The notes beneath the pieces were generated by a model. The model saw nothing but the letters and a program-made list of their open reading frames with translations, was not told the origin of the DNA and ran no database searches. This document shows, one piece after another, positions 48,331 to 61,700 of a stretch of DNA of 64,000 bases; position 1 is the stretch's first letter, and each line of letters starts with the position of its first letter. Source of the DNA: Helicoverpa zea (lineage: Eukaryota; Arthropoda; Insecta; Lepidoptera; Noctuidae); assembly GCF_022581195.2 (NCBI RefSeq), contig NC_061467.1:4588001-4652000 (forward strand). Direction: 5' to 3'. The position numbers were made by a program, and so were the translations under genes.

Positions 48331-48738
48331 ATTGTTTATGTTGTAAACTTTCAGTTTTATGTACATAGGTATCTACTAAAGACTATATTTTTAAGCAATT
48401 TCCCGAGCTTCAATTCCTATGACATAGAACACAAGTACAAGCTTCACTATTTGGTTACGACAAAAAAGAAAATAAAGAAACTTTCTCGAGCCCCGAATGC
48501 GTGCCTGTCACATCGGCAGCCATCTGTTTATACAATTATCGGTTAAGAGCGAGTCAGTGGCGCGCGCTGTTCTTCCTAAATGACTCCTTCATGAGCGATA
48601 TCCATCGGGATACTTATTAGTGGGGCCACATACGTCTCCGGATTAGTACGCATCCTGCATCCGAAGTTACACTACCACCGGAACACGTAGAACTAACTTT
48701 TAGATATTATCTAGTCTTGTCGAATAGTCGTATCTGCC

Positions 48739-50843
48739 ATGGAGAATTTCCTAAGTTATCAGTGTGGAGAAGAATCGTGGGAGCAACGTGTGTTCTCCGT
48801 GAGTTCGTACCAGCATTCTGAAAGCCAGCCGGCGGCGAAGCAAAGGTGCCAGGCGAATGCGCGCGAGAGGGACCGGACGCAGAAGTTAGTATTGATATTG
48901 CATGTGGAAGTTACTTATTGACTTCACTTCCAGTTACTTTTACTAAGTTATTAGTGGTTTACTTGGTTTATTCTGAGAAATCTCTCGTCGTTTAATTTTT
49001 GTGCCGTTTAGACTTGAAATTAATAGGTATCAATCGATATTTATACTTTTCTTTTGTAGAAAAACTGCTTCAAAATCGATGCGATTCAAGTGAAGCTAAT
49101 ATAAGCGTAATATCATTTTAACTCAAGAAAATCTTGGAATGTATTTTTTTTAAGAAATAGGTTTAATTTTAATGTAAAACTGTCGGGAATACGTTAATAA
49201 TATTGTGTATGTGAGCTAGTCATATTTATACATATAAAGGTAAAGGATCTAGACGCCAATTATAAAACGAATGCAATCATCCTCTGAAGCATAGCACGAT
49301 TTATTGACGACGATCCCTTTCAAATCTAACGTTAAATTAATGATGATAGATAACAACTTGACAAGGTTATTAAGATTACTTAAATAAGATATAGAAGGAA
49401 GATAAGATCGGCTTCTTCACCAGGCGCCTACAGCTACTGTATTTCGAACTAATACAACTAGAAATTTGAACGGCAATTAGTAACATAATTTGCGAGATAA
49501 GTTTTTTTTTTATATATATCAGCTCTTATCTTCACGCTTCAGTTCATTTAGAAGGTCAGATTCAAATCCCAGAAGTTAAAAAGTTCTGTTCAAGGCTGTA
49601 CAGAACCTGTAATTATTGAATTTAATGAGAGAGAAAGACGTCATAGTCATAAGTTTTAATGTTATGTGCTTTTAATTATTGAGGGAACTTGTTTTTATTT
49701 CCCTTTATAATACATATAATTATTATTGTTTAATAGAATTGTTATCAAAATAATTTTATTTCTAAGCAGCGTGAACATAGCGTTCAACACACTGCGGCTG
49801 CTCATCCCCACGGAACCACCAGACAGGAAGCTCAGCAAAATTGAGATCCTTCGCCTAGCCGGTAGCTACATCACGCACCTCGACAATCAACTCTATACAG
49901 GTAACATTAAGGTCCACTATCACTTACAGCCTACAGATCCGGCTTTCAAGAACTTAACATATTTTTAAAGTACCTAAGAAATAGGTGGGCCGAGGCTAAT
50001 TGTAATCTGATGCAATAAGAGCGGTTTTGCGTTCAGTCTCAAACAGAATTGATGTGGCCTTACTATAGTTTAATCTACATACGTATAGCACACTCCATTA
50101 TTTGAACATAATCTATATAATAAGTTCATTTCCTGGTATTGCTTTGGATCATATTTATATTGAGATCTCGTTATCCATACATGATTTGAGCAGAATAAAT
50201 AAAAATCTTAAATAGGGGTTTATATTGCAACCACCAGAAAATTATTATAAAGTTATTTCTTTGTTCATGTTTCAGGAGATCTGGAACAACCCTGCTTACA
50301 GAAGAATGACGTAAGCGACCAAGATAAATCACTGTGTACTTTTTGCTGGTCGGCCGTTAAAAAAGACGTAAGTGTTAAAACAGATCTCGAGTAAAAAACG
50401 TTATTGCTTTTTGTGTCCGGTTTAAAATAATTAACGTAAAAAGTTTGATTAAATATCATATTAGTAAAAACAAGTACTACATAAAAAGTAATCCACGATT
50501 TTCCGGCTGATTAATTACTTACATATTTAATGGTCTTGATACAATGGAATCTCCTATTCCAATTTCCACCCCATCATTAGAAACGACCGCACCATTTTAG
50601 TGCTCTATAATATATAGGTTTACGTATTTTTTATCTTCTTGTATAACATGCTCCTATCTAAAATACCAATTTGTGTCGAAACAGGCATAGATTTGGAACT
50701 AAAAACTTTTAGTCCTTTGAACAAAGAACTGAATCATAAACTTTTATAGCGGTAATAAGGTAAGGCTTATATAAATGGGTGATTGTCATCTGTTGCAGAA
50801 ATCTCCCACATCACACGTCAGTTACTACAAGTCGCCACGCTAA
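48739..50843 (+). CDS. Paraxis/TCF15-type basic helix-loop-helix transcription factor
   Basis: Four exons: 48739-48884, 49770-49900, 50276-50367, 50799-50843 (TAA). They sum to 414 nt, or 137 aa, with consistent phases (2, 1, 0) and GT/AG junctions. The ATG is the first Met after an in-frame TAG 30 nt upstream. Residues 36-92 form the bHLH domain: basic region NARERDRTQNVN, then FNTLRLLIPTEPPDRKLSKI and LRLAGSYITHL. This is the group A signature of the paraxis/scleraxis family. A short CTFCW segment (113-117) near the C-terminus is also typical of TCF15-like proteins. It should act in the nucleus as a dimer with a class I bHLH partner (daughterless type) on E-boxes. The protein is short, with only about 35 residues before the domain. 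It is divergent from Duox and convergent with the integrin gene. Family placement is firm; paraxis versus scleraxis is less so. Confidence 0.9.
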
Positions 50844-51110
50844 ACAAAGTACAGTCTAGTCCATCGTTAGCCTTTACGCAACATGCATTTGTATAAATTA
50901 TTATTTAATTTTAATTACCAAAGGATTATAGCAATTATAGTGAAAGTATCAATTATTTAAGTTTATTGCCTAAGCCGTATTTTGTTTACTCGTAAACTTA
51001 GCTTTTAACGTAAATATTTTATATCTATTTTATTAATAATCTTCATCTTTATTGCTATCGAACTTTATTATAATATACTGTAAATACATAATAAAACGTC
51101 TTCGTCTAGT
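50844..51110 (+). other. 3' UTR and poly(A) signal of the bHLH gene
   Basis: AT-rich sequence follows the stop codon. An AATAAA at 51090-51095 is followed within about 20 bp by a GT/T-rich stretch, as expected of a poly(A) site. Confidence 0.55.
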
Positions 51111-51221
51111 CTCATACCTATATCTTTTATTTTATTTCAACCTCACCCTGAAAATATTGCCTCTCGGGTATGAACTATGATACTACAATTTACATTTAGC
51201 TACAAGTATTTTTTTTTTAAA

Positions 51222-51421
51222 CTAAACTAATATAAAGAGGAAAACCTTGTTTGTTTTTTTGTTTGGTTGTAATGAATAGGCTCAAAAACTACTGGACCGT
51301 TTTTAAAAATTCTTTCACCACTCGATAGCTACATTATCCACGAGTAACATAGGCTATATTTTATCCCGGTGCGGGCAGTAGCTCCCACGGGACGCGGGTG
51401 AAACCGCGGGAAAACGGCTAG
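51222..51421 (+). mobile_element. Helitron-like non-autonomous element between two gene ends
   Basis: Starts near CTAAACTAATATAAAGAGG, passes through GGCTATATTTTATCCCGGTG and GACGCGGGTGAAACCGCGGG, and ends CTAG before a T. The block is a very common lepidopteran non-autonomous repeat, consistent with Lep1-type Helitrons. It lies between the convergent 3' ends of the bHLH and integrin genes. Confidence 0.65.
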
Positions 51422-51669
51422 TATTTGATAAAGTCTCACTCTTTCGGCGCTGCTCCCGCCAATGATAGGTAACTTACCTCATGCATGATCTGGTTCCTAA
51501 TACAGAATGAAGCTCATCAAAGACACGAATCTATAACCGCCATCGAATACCATCGGGTAAGGATTTATAATGAAACACGATATAAAAATGGCACAATTTT
51601 ATTTCATCTAAAATGTACTATTAAGTAGGTATGTATGTAGTTCATAAAAGAAATAATCACAACCAGTGT

Positions 51670-52497
51670 TATTTAAGTAGTCAACATTTTATTTAAGGTA
51701 TTAAATACTAGGAGATGGGAGGGTTGGCAGTGGAACTGGTATTCTTTTAGAAAAATCGTGTAAAATATATGCCTCTACTTGCAATAGATAGAAAATTTTG
51801 TACAAAATCTAATGACATGGAAACAATATTATTTACAATATAATACTAATAATTATAAAGCTAGTTGATACAACGAATTCATTTTAACATTTTATTCAAT
51901 AATTTCATGCTGAATAATAGTGAAAGGTGAAGTAATGCATTATTTTATGAATCGTGTAAAAAGTCGTTAAATATTTAAGTACCTACCAGGACTTTTAAAA
52001 AGCTCTCATAATACGTTATCAGAAGTTTTAGTGTCCAAAATCAATTGTGACCAATTTCACTTATAAACAGGACAATACATCATTATTCCCTACACGTAAA
52101 CTATAACATTATTACATTTTGTGACTAGTGAAAAATCTAGTCAAATTAAGTAGACATTTAAACTATTCATAAATAATAAAGGCAAGTACGTATTTACAGA
52201 AAAGTTAAAAAATAATACATAATCCATCAGAATATATAAACAAACAATCTGAAACATGTTCACATTACGCTAGAGAAATGCAATTACAATAAAACAAATA
52301 TACCTATAGTACCGTGCGTCAACATCAACAAAACAGAACATAACTTTAGAGCATCACATACACACAAATTCCTCTAAGAAGACATCACAGTCAGAGATAT
52401 TACATACTAAATACTTGTGCACAATAGTCGGTTCTATTTACACTCGGACAGCGTAGCCGCTGTGTAATGTTCTGTGTACCGCGCGGGTGACGGCGGG
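51670..52497 (-). other. Probable integrin alpha 3' UTR
   Basis: AT-rich non-coding sequence follows the stop codon. Minus-strand AATAAA candidates lie at 51693-51688 and 51603-51598. The bHLH gene ends about 0.6 kb further left on the opposite strand. Confidence 0.45.
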
Positions 52498-52734
52498 CTA
52501 TCGAACACTGTTCCTGTCGCGTCCGATGAAGGGACTCGCTTCATGGTTGTTCTTCTCCAGGTTTCCGGAGAGCGTGGGGTCTGGCCGGCTGCGCTTGAAG
52601 AAGCCCAGCTTCCACAGTGCTAAGATTAACAGCACCAGCACTATGAGCCCCACTATCACCGATATGATGATCACCCACAATGGCACTTCGGTGGGCTCGC
52701 TTATCTTCAAGTCTGGATATGCGACCGTCTCCAC
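52498..52734 (-). CDS. Integrin alpha last exon: membrane helix and cytoplasmic tail
   Basis: Encodes 78 residues and TAG. A hydrophobic helix (VPLWVIIISVIVGLIVLVLL) runs into KLGFFKR, the alpha-subunit membrane-proximal motif that clasps the beta tail and holds the receptor inactive. A tail of about 30 residues follows. Confidence 0.95.
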   Translation of the reverse strand: METVAYPDLKISEPTEVPLWVIIISVIVGLIVLVLLILALWKLGFFKRSRPDPTLSGNLEKNNHEASPFIGRDRNSVR

Positions 52735-55700
52735 CTGTGAAAGAGAATAATATATAATCATACCGCTACAGTAAAAAAGTTCACACAGTATTTAAAACAA
52801 CACGATATCTGATTGTAGTCATTGCCATTTACACAAGAGGTCATATTAGGCGACAGTAGGAAGAGCTCGGGTTTCGATAACATGGTCAAGGTCTGCTCGA
52901 GTATGGTTGACCATATTGGTACTCAAGCTTGTATCGGAAACAACTGTCAAACCACTTGCCACTTAAAATTCCAGTCATTTCAATTAGTAATATCCCACTT
53001 AATAATGTGGAACAAATGATCTTTTTAAGTACTAAGCAAAATTTTATTATAACAGTAACCCAACTGACCGTAGTTCTATCATCAGTCTGTTTATTCTGGT
53101 GTATATTGAAGTGGGATGGTATGCTAATGTACGCGGAAGACGCGATGTTGACTCGGGCCGCCCTCGCGAACTCTTCGACGAGCGTGACGTTCCACAGTCG
53201 CGCGCGCACACTAATCGTACTCGTCTTCATACGACCTAACTTGTAGATCACGCATTGGAACTGGATGCATTTTGCTGTTTTTTCTTGACAATTCTGAAAT
53301 ATTATGAAGACTTATTATTAGTTGAATATGTAAAGAAAGCCTCAGAAAGATCTTGACGAAACCCTAATTCCGAATTGGGTTGTAAGAAATAATTCTGGAT
53401 ACTCAAAGTATATGTGGGTAGGTTCCAGTGCACTTTATCTGTAAGCTCAAAACTTTTCTTTGAATATTGCCAAACATCTGACGATATCATCCACGTATAC
53501 AAAAGTCAACACTTACCAAATTAATAACATGTTTCCTATCTGTATAGGCTTCAGCCTTTACAGCATCTTCATCTCTTTTCCTTCTCAGGTGATTAGTGCT
53601 ATAAGAACTAGAGCTGGAGTACTCTGTAGTCCACTTTCTTCTAGTTTCATTATGTGACTTCTCGCTCGAACTAACACTAAGTTTGCCCATAGTCAGTGAT
53701 GGATCAATCTCCAAGTTTTCCAAAGGCTCCGATGTGCCTGGTCGAGTGGTTAAATTGAGAGGGTTGACCTCTCGAGCGAAACATTCTCCATTTTGATCTG
53801 TAATATTTGAAAATTCATTAGCATAGGAAGAAAGTGAATCAGCTGGAAGTGAATCAATTAAGACTGTTTTTTTGGCTTAAATGGGCATGGGTATTAGTTG
53901 CAGTATTTAACTCTCATACTAACCAGCTTCACCATCTACAGTGGGTACATCTTCGGGATAAAGTAGCCACTTTCCTTGTGAGGTGTCGGACGCGAGCTGA
54001 TGCGGCCACTGTATCACAACCTGCACTGACGACACGTGCCATGGACCCTCATTGAACACCTGGCAAAGAAAATAATTAATTAATATCTATATTTATCATA
54101 TACATATATTGATGCACATCAAGTTTGATAATATTTTCTATAATAAATACCTGATACGTATGGACCACCCTGGTTCCGATGTCATCAAAGTACGTCATTG
54201 CAGACTCTCCCTTAATTCCACCTCCATAGAACACTTGTTCTGGACGGGCCACACTGGAACATAAAAATTAAAGTCAGTTGAAAATAGTACATATAGTATA
54301 TATTTTTAGCAAGTGGGTTTAAACGTTAAGTAGCACACAACATAATCATCATTACTCTATTCGAATTGGTCTATTCAGTGTTTTCAAAATTAACTTACCC
54401 TTTAATTAGAAGCTCAGCATTTTTAATAACTAGTGCTTCAACTTGTACGGGCGTCTTGCCAGGGTGTAGTTCCTTAGACGTGGAGTTAGCCCAAACAGTA
54501 AACACTACTGATTGGTCATTGTCTTCCAGAGCGCGGGCGTCGAAACGCATCGTGATTGGTGGAGAGCCTTCCGCCTGCTTCTTGAAGGGGTTCTCTAGCA
54601 TGCAGGTGACGGTGGTCTTGTTGAAGCTTGTGCAGATCACGTGTTTGTCCTGAAATGAAAAGAACCAATTGTAGGTATTTAGCCATCTGTGAACTTTAGG
54701 GTCAGGTCTCATGGAAAATATAACGTATGGATTGTTAATTCCTACAATCGGATATGACTGGAAATAGTATATAGTAGGTAATACTTACGCTTATGTTTAC
54801 TGCGATATAATGTAGGCTAGGCGGGTGGTTGACGAACAACTGAGCTTCATACGCAGACTCGCCGTAGTTGTCAACTGCTATAGACAGCTTTATTTCCTCC
54901 TCCTGTCCCAAAGTTAGGGCGTACTTCGTATTGTCTTTCGCTGAAATTATAAAATTATAAAAAAAAATTAAGGACTCGTAAGACAATAAATTGGGTGCAA
55001 TAAGAACTAAACTCAACAACGAAATTGCTACGATAATTATGACAGGCGTCATGCTTAGAAAATCATCTCCATAAACTCGACCTTTATGATATTTCATTAA
55101 AAGCATATAAAGACTATAATGATGGCAATTTAATGATTTTTGATAATATTCTTACCCAAAGGCAGCAACAATTTGGGGTCGACAACGAGGTCGCTGATAC
55201 AAACAGCATCAGCTCCGCAGTCGTTCAGGAAGTTAGCAGTGAACGTGGAACTAGCAGTGGCATTCAGAACAGGATACTGGTCTACGTCAGGGAGAGTTCC
55301 GGATTGAGAGTAGCGAGGTTCCGCGTGTACGAGCAGATAGGTCAGCTGGAACTGTAAAAAAAAAACATTATAAAATAAATTAATTGGAGTTGACCCTGTC
55401 GAAATTATAGATAATTCAGTTAAAAAAAAAACATTTATAAGATTTTTTAAAATTACCTTGATTGGCGTTTGTATATCCCGAGTATTATTTTTCAAGTACA
55501 CAATATGTTCCCTACAATCTTCGACATCCCTACCGAGCATAATGGTTCTATTAACAATATTGCTCTTTTCAGAATCAAAGAAGACTCTTGAATATTTCTT
55601 TCCACCGGGGAAGGTTTCTGCTTCGATGACGTAGTTGAGGCGATGTCTGGTGGCTTGGCTAGCCTTGACCAGGGACTCGATGATGCAGCAAGCTTCGAAG

Positions 55701-58700
55701 TGGAAGCAGGTGTAGTTGGAGCTGGGGTCTCGGTCACAGCCGTGAATAGTGGGGTCGATGTTAATAATAGTGTTCGATGGTCGGATTGACGTCTTGATAT
55801 CGATGATCGGTCGTGTTCGTATTAAAGCAACGCTGCTCTGAAACGAGAAAAGGAATTTAATTTATTGTACCTCATCATACAGCCCAATGCTTGTCAAATT
55901 GTAATTTTATAATTTTAGAACAGTTTGTGAATAGATAATTCGCACCCATCATGGCTTTATTAAAATAACTCCAACTTACATTTTCGTAAGCGCCAACTAA
56001 TAAATCAGGGTATCCATTGGCATCTAAATCTACTCCTCCGGACAAAGCATACCCAAAGGTTCTCATCAAAACCGGCAAAGCTTCTGCCGTTATCACTTGA
56101 TCAGGCTTGGAGTTCAGACCCTTTTCTCTATCTCCTAAATAAATGTACACCACACCATTCCCTTCGTAGGGACTTCCTATTGCTATGTCTTGACATCCAT
56201 CTTTGTTTAAATCTCCAGCGTTAGCAATAGCAATACCGAACTGGGATTCTTGTTTGCCCGTCAATTTGACGTTATATTCTTGATGCAGACTCGAGTTTAC
56301 GTTGAGATACAAGTAGACGGCGCCGCCCACGTCTCGTGAGAAGTAGAATGGCGCGCCAACTAATAAATCTGGTAACCTGAAATGTAACAAAACATAGAGC
56401 AAAACATGAATTCTATTACTGATTACATTAAAATGAAATCGAAAGCCGAAGTAAATAAAACAAATACATAAGTGGATCAACAAAAACAGTAAACATTTAT
56501 TTTTTTAATATATTTGTACGCCTAAGAGGCCAACATGATTGGCTATACCTACAAGACAAACATTAAAAAAGAATAACATCAACATACCCGTCTCCATTAA
56601 CATCAGCGCTAGCGACTTCGTACCCGAAGTTAGAGCCGAACTGTTCTCCCTTGAGCATCAGCGTAAAATTTAGGATGTTCAAGTCTGTCCTCCCCCAGTC
56701 TTCCGTAGCAAGCTTACTGAAGATCACCACCTGACCCGTGCCATGAGCTCGTGGTGCTCCTGCCACGTAAGATTCCTTGTCTCCGCCAAAGAATTTGCCA
56801 CTGGATACTGACATGCCTGAAATTGAGAGGAATTTTGGTTAAACAAGGTTGGATAGACTAACGGGACCTGTGGTGGTGATATATTTATCATCACTATTTA
56901 TTAATAGTGGCAGATCTGTTCTTTGTCAAAATTCTCTTCTTTACCGAAACACAGTCTGTAAGCTTTGAGATTCCAAGCTGTTTCAGTATGATTGGTTAGT
57001 GTTAGTTCAGTTTGAACACATTAGACAGAATCAAAACAGTCTATCGTTTCGTATTTTTCATTTCAAATACGTGGCTTATATTATAGTATTATTGTAAGGT
57101 CTCTGATCATCATCAGTGGTAGGCACTTACCTAAATAACTATACTTCTCGACCGGACTAGCGCCATCTTGCACAGGAGCCATATAAACGACGTTGTCTCT
57201 CTCCAGCACATCGTCTCTGGTATCCTGAGCGAAGATAGTGCCTCTCCAAGTGTAAGGCCCTGGACTGCCCATCAGCAGCGTGTCATCGTCCAGAAGAGAA
57301 CTGCTCGTTCCTACTTGACAGAATCCATATTCTTCGTGCTCTCTGGAAAATGCAGAATATTACAAATAAGTAATGTGCTCAGCATTTAATGCTTGTAGCT
57401 CTGGACTAAGAGATTTATATTCGAAACTAAATGTGGACTCAGGGATGGCAGACTCAATAAATTACCGGCTGTCTACTAAAATATCTAGACTAATACTCTG
57501 AAATTATGGAACATAAATTAGCTGGCGGTGATAAGTTACAGTGCCGCTTTTAGTGATGATATATTCGTGAACTCCACCTCCTATCCTCGGACTTCAATCG
57601 CTTTTGAGGCATTTCTCAAGTTTCGGGTACCTTAAGAATGTAGTCCAAAAGGGCAGTACGTACTTCTGTGTGCTTTCATAGCAATATGTTTTGGTGGACA
57701 GCAAATATATGAAAAATTACCTAACTACGGATCTTCCTCTGCAAGGCTCCATGACATCCACTAATTCTAATTCGTTGCTAAGCGTGTAGCATAGACCTTG
57801 GCCGAATTGCAGCTCTCCCTGCTTGCGGATATATCTGTAAAATATTTAAAAATCATGACAACTAAATGAACATTACTTTCGTTTACTACGTCACAGAAAT
57901 ATCCGAGATCTAGGTCGCTAAAATATATTTTGATGACATTGGCCAACTAATTTAGATCAATCATGTAATGTGTGTTTGCATTCAATACAAAAGAAATAAT
58001 GTGTTTCGTTGATTTTTCAAATATGCAAGAACCGAACATTAGTTACGATGAATGATGAATTAAAAATAATAGTTTAAAAAAACTAAAAAACACGCTTTTT
58101 ATAGAAAAATAAACTAAAAAATAGAAAATAAATTTTAATGAATTTAAATTAAGAAAACAGTGTTAAAAATTTCAATGAATAGAAATTAATAATAGTGTGA
58201 ATACAAAAAAAAAATATTTAAAAAAAGCGTGGGGTGCATGGTGTCAATAGTTATAAATATTTTATTGACAGATATGAGTACAGTGATTTTCATTTCGATA
58301 ATATCTTAAAAAGCACCCCACGCTTTTTTTAAATATTTTTTTTTTTGTATTCACACTATTATTATATAATTTATATTCATTGAAATTTTTAACACTGTTT
58401 TCTTAATTTAAATTCATTAAAATTTATTTTCTATTTTTTAGTTTATTTTTCTATAAAAAGCGTGTTTTTTAGTTTTTTTTAACTATTATTTATTTTCTAC
58501 TTTTTAGTTTGTTTTAAAACTATTATTTGTTTTGTAGAATTAAAATTCTTTTTAGTGTACAAAAATTTGTCAATATTAGAGAAAACGGCTAAAGATAATT
58601 ATCGGAAATAAAAATTAACATCGAGTCCTGCCTTATCGACTGTAGAGAAAAATTCTAGAAAATTTTAATTAATTTTCTTACCTTATCGACTATAGATGAA

Positions 58701-61700
58701 AATTATATAAATTAACAAAAATCATATTTTGCAAATTGAAAAGCCTAGAAGTCGGTGTCTAATGGATGTTACTAAGTTAATTTTGCCACCGACTTCTAGG
58801 CCGATGCACCTAAAATTAGTTTTTTTTTTTGCTTTTTAGTGTTTTGGGAAGTCGGTTTAATTTTTTTGTAAAAAGGTTATTTATTTAAAGCTTTTCAGTG
58901 ATATGAATAGTTGTCACTATCCATACATGTGGGAAGTTCTCATCAATACAAAGAATATAAGTCCAAACGAGGTAGTTTACAAATTCAGTTGTCGAGTTCC
59001 CTCGACTTTCTCTGGACTCCATCATCAGGTCAGCTCTAAACCTTCACTGTTGCAAAGGTCTTGTCAATAGAAATAATTTAAGCCCAAACACGAGGTAGTT
59101 TACATATTCAGTTGTCGAGTTCCCTCGACCCTCACTGGTCTCCATCATCAGGTCAGCTCCAAATCTTCACAGTTGAATAGTGCTTTTAGGCGTACACCTG
59201 AGTGTCAAGTTTTTACCCTATGTATGCCTACAACTTTTGAAGGTTGCCCTCGATTTCTCAGGGTTTCCATCATCAGATCCTGACCTGATGACTATGGGAC
59301 CAACTGGCAGCTATTCCGAGTCGAACAAAAAAAGAATCACGTAAATCGGTCTATAAACCTCCGAGTAATCGATGTGTATGTGTAACCTACTCCTTTTTGG
59401 GAAGTCGGTTAAAAATGGAATAATTTTATCAAATTAGTGTATTGTCATCGGTCCTCAATAAATCTACAAAGTTTGAATGAAATCTGGCCGTTTAAAGTGG
59501 GTCAAAATCGCGCCCAAAGAAGTCGGTTACAAACCTACAAAGATACAAACATACAGGTGAAGCTAATAAAAAGCGTGTAAAAACAAGAAAGTCATAGTCA
59601 TAATAATAGACTTAAGTATTAACAAGTCTAAAATCATACAAACCTGTGCGCACAGACGGCAGCCTTCTTCCCTGGACCCTGACTCCTCACAGACACGCCC
59701 AGCCATTGCCCCTCCTTGATCTCATCCGAGTATGGCCCAGTCAGGTGATCAGAATCCAAATCTATAGATTAACACATAGTCAATACGTGCCACTCTACCA
59801 ACGCTGGCAACTGTTAGAAGCGTCGATTCAATTCATAGCAAAATTCAAAATACAATCATTAAATTATTTCAAAAAAAATAATCACATATGTTATTTCATA
59901 TGGATCATGATTAAATAAGGTTTTTAGCACAAAGTTTCTTTTTAAAAGCTTAATTAGACACAAAAACAGAATTATAATATGTTCTTAGTGTTTACGCAAT
60001 TCTAGAACACCATGTTATATAAACTCAACCCAAAGTAAATTAAAGTGAATCAAAACTGCAAAAAGAATACAATTTTAGATGCGTTAAACAAAGGCAACTT
60101 GTACGAGAGTATAATGGGTTGCTTTTGCTTCAAAACAGAAGTTTAAACTCAATACCAATAAGAAACTGATTTGGTGATAATCTTGGCAAATGCAAAGCAT
60201 TGCAACCAGGCGTGTGTAATGCAAGAACATACATAGTTCTCAAAACTAACAGCAAAGGAATCTTGCAAATGCATCAGAAAATGATACTTTCTGTATCACG
60301 TTGCACAAACATCGTGCACTTGATAGAACATAGCATTTTGTATAAACATGCATCCCCTACTAGGTAACAAAACTTGAATGTTCTGTCATCAAACTAAAGT
60401 GATAAAACTCATTATTATTCGATACTTTTTATATCGGCACAAACAACACCACTTAGAACGAGCTTCAATCAATATGATAATGAGGTACCTTTTTTAGAAC
60501 ATAGCGTACGTTTTATCGCCGACCATGACTTATTATGTAATTAACTGTATTGGTATTATCCATCGTTTAGTGGTTTTAATATTGTTTTATCGATATTAAA
60601 AGTGTCAGTATACGTGATCAAAGGTGTGTTTGCTAAGGTGACGATATACTCCTGCAACCTGTAATGAATCAAGGTGATAACAACGTGAAGATACGGCTCA
60701 AACTTGTGGTCTCGGGTTAATGGACGTTATCGAAGACTACGTATGTTAATTCATTAATTAATATGTAAGTTATTCGGCCCAGCGTTACTTTGTAGTCTCT
60801 TGTTAAACTTATTATTACTCAAAACCAGACATAGATAGGTTTTGACCATTTGATTAGAATTTTGTAAGTGCATACTTTCCGCACATAGATTTATCCGAAT
60901 GAGTGATACGTTAATAACTAATTAGATATTATAGCCAGTCACCTTAGTTTCATGTTACGAGTTAAGACGGTTGTGTGAATTTTCACCTGAGAATTAAAAA
61001 TGTTTTATGAGATTCGAGGTTTGATTAAGTTTTAAGGCCTAACGAAGCTCTATTAACTTACACTTCTAACAAGCTCTAAATCTAAGTTCGTCGGAGTCTA
61101 CACTAAATACGTTTTCTTTTGAGTTTCCTTCAAGTTCAGTATGTTGAACTGAATCTACTCTAGACAACGATCGGTACTAATAATACATTAAATAAATAGT
61201 TTGATACTTGGTAATCTAAAGTGCTGTGTAGCTCAAGCATGTGTCTTTGGTGCTGTTGCAAGCAGTTAGTGCTTTATATTATCGCAAATAGAATACATTT
61301 TCAGTTATTTACATTAATTTGTCATGACACAATCAGTAGTTAAGTAAAGTTATAAGTATTTTCTAAAACTGAAAATGTAATCTAAATACATAGAATCGTG
61401 AATGTGATGTTTGCAAAATAAAATTCAAACCGCTAAGTTAGTGATATCATGCGTTGCAGTATATATGACGGTCCAGCTGGAACTGAGCAGACAAGAGTTG
61501 ACAATTAGTAAATCAAAAAGTACATTACAGCGATTAGTCGATTAGTCGAAGAGCAAAATGATTAAGAATAAAAGGAGGTTGAGACCACAGCTCACTTACT
61601 CGTGTCTATCTTGCCGTACTTCGCTGTTTGGGGCACCACCGACAAAAGACAACATTTTAGTTAAAACTTATATCGATATTTTAATCGATTAGAATCATGC

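Larger units (their letters stand above)
46901..48738. other. Upstream region of the bHLH gene
   Basis: Holds the inverted-repeat element at 47555-47787 and a Helitron-like fragment at 48188-48330. The 200 bp before the ATG is richer in GC. No TATA box is placed with confidence. Confidence 0.5.
57835..59643 (-). other. Integrin intron filled with repeats
   Basis: Contains the long hairpin 58061-58492, a 123-bp tandem duplication at about 58929-59175, and a run of GAAGTCGGTT motifs ending near 59583. ACACGCTTTTTA at about 58090 and its complement TAAAAAGCGTGT at about 59568 suggest the whole block may be one composite inserted element. Confidence 0.6.

Noticed and set aside
49726..49769. ATG at 49726 as a start for the bHLH second exon
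   Set aside because: It lies in the intron; the acceptor at 49767-49769 joins the basic region in exon 1 to VNIAFNTLR in exon 2 exactly as in the family.
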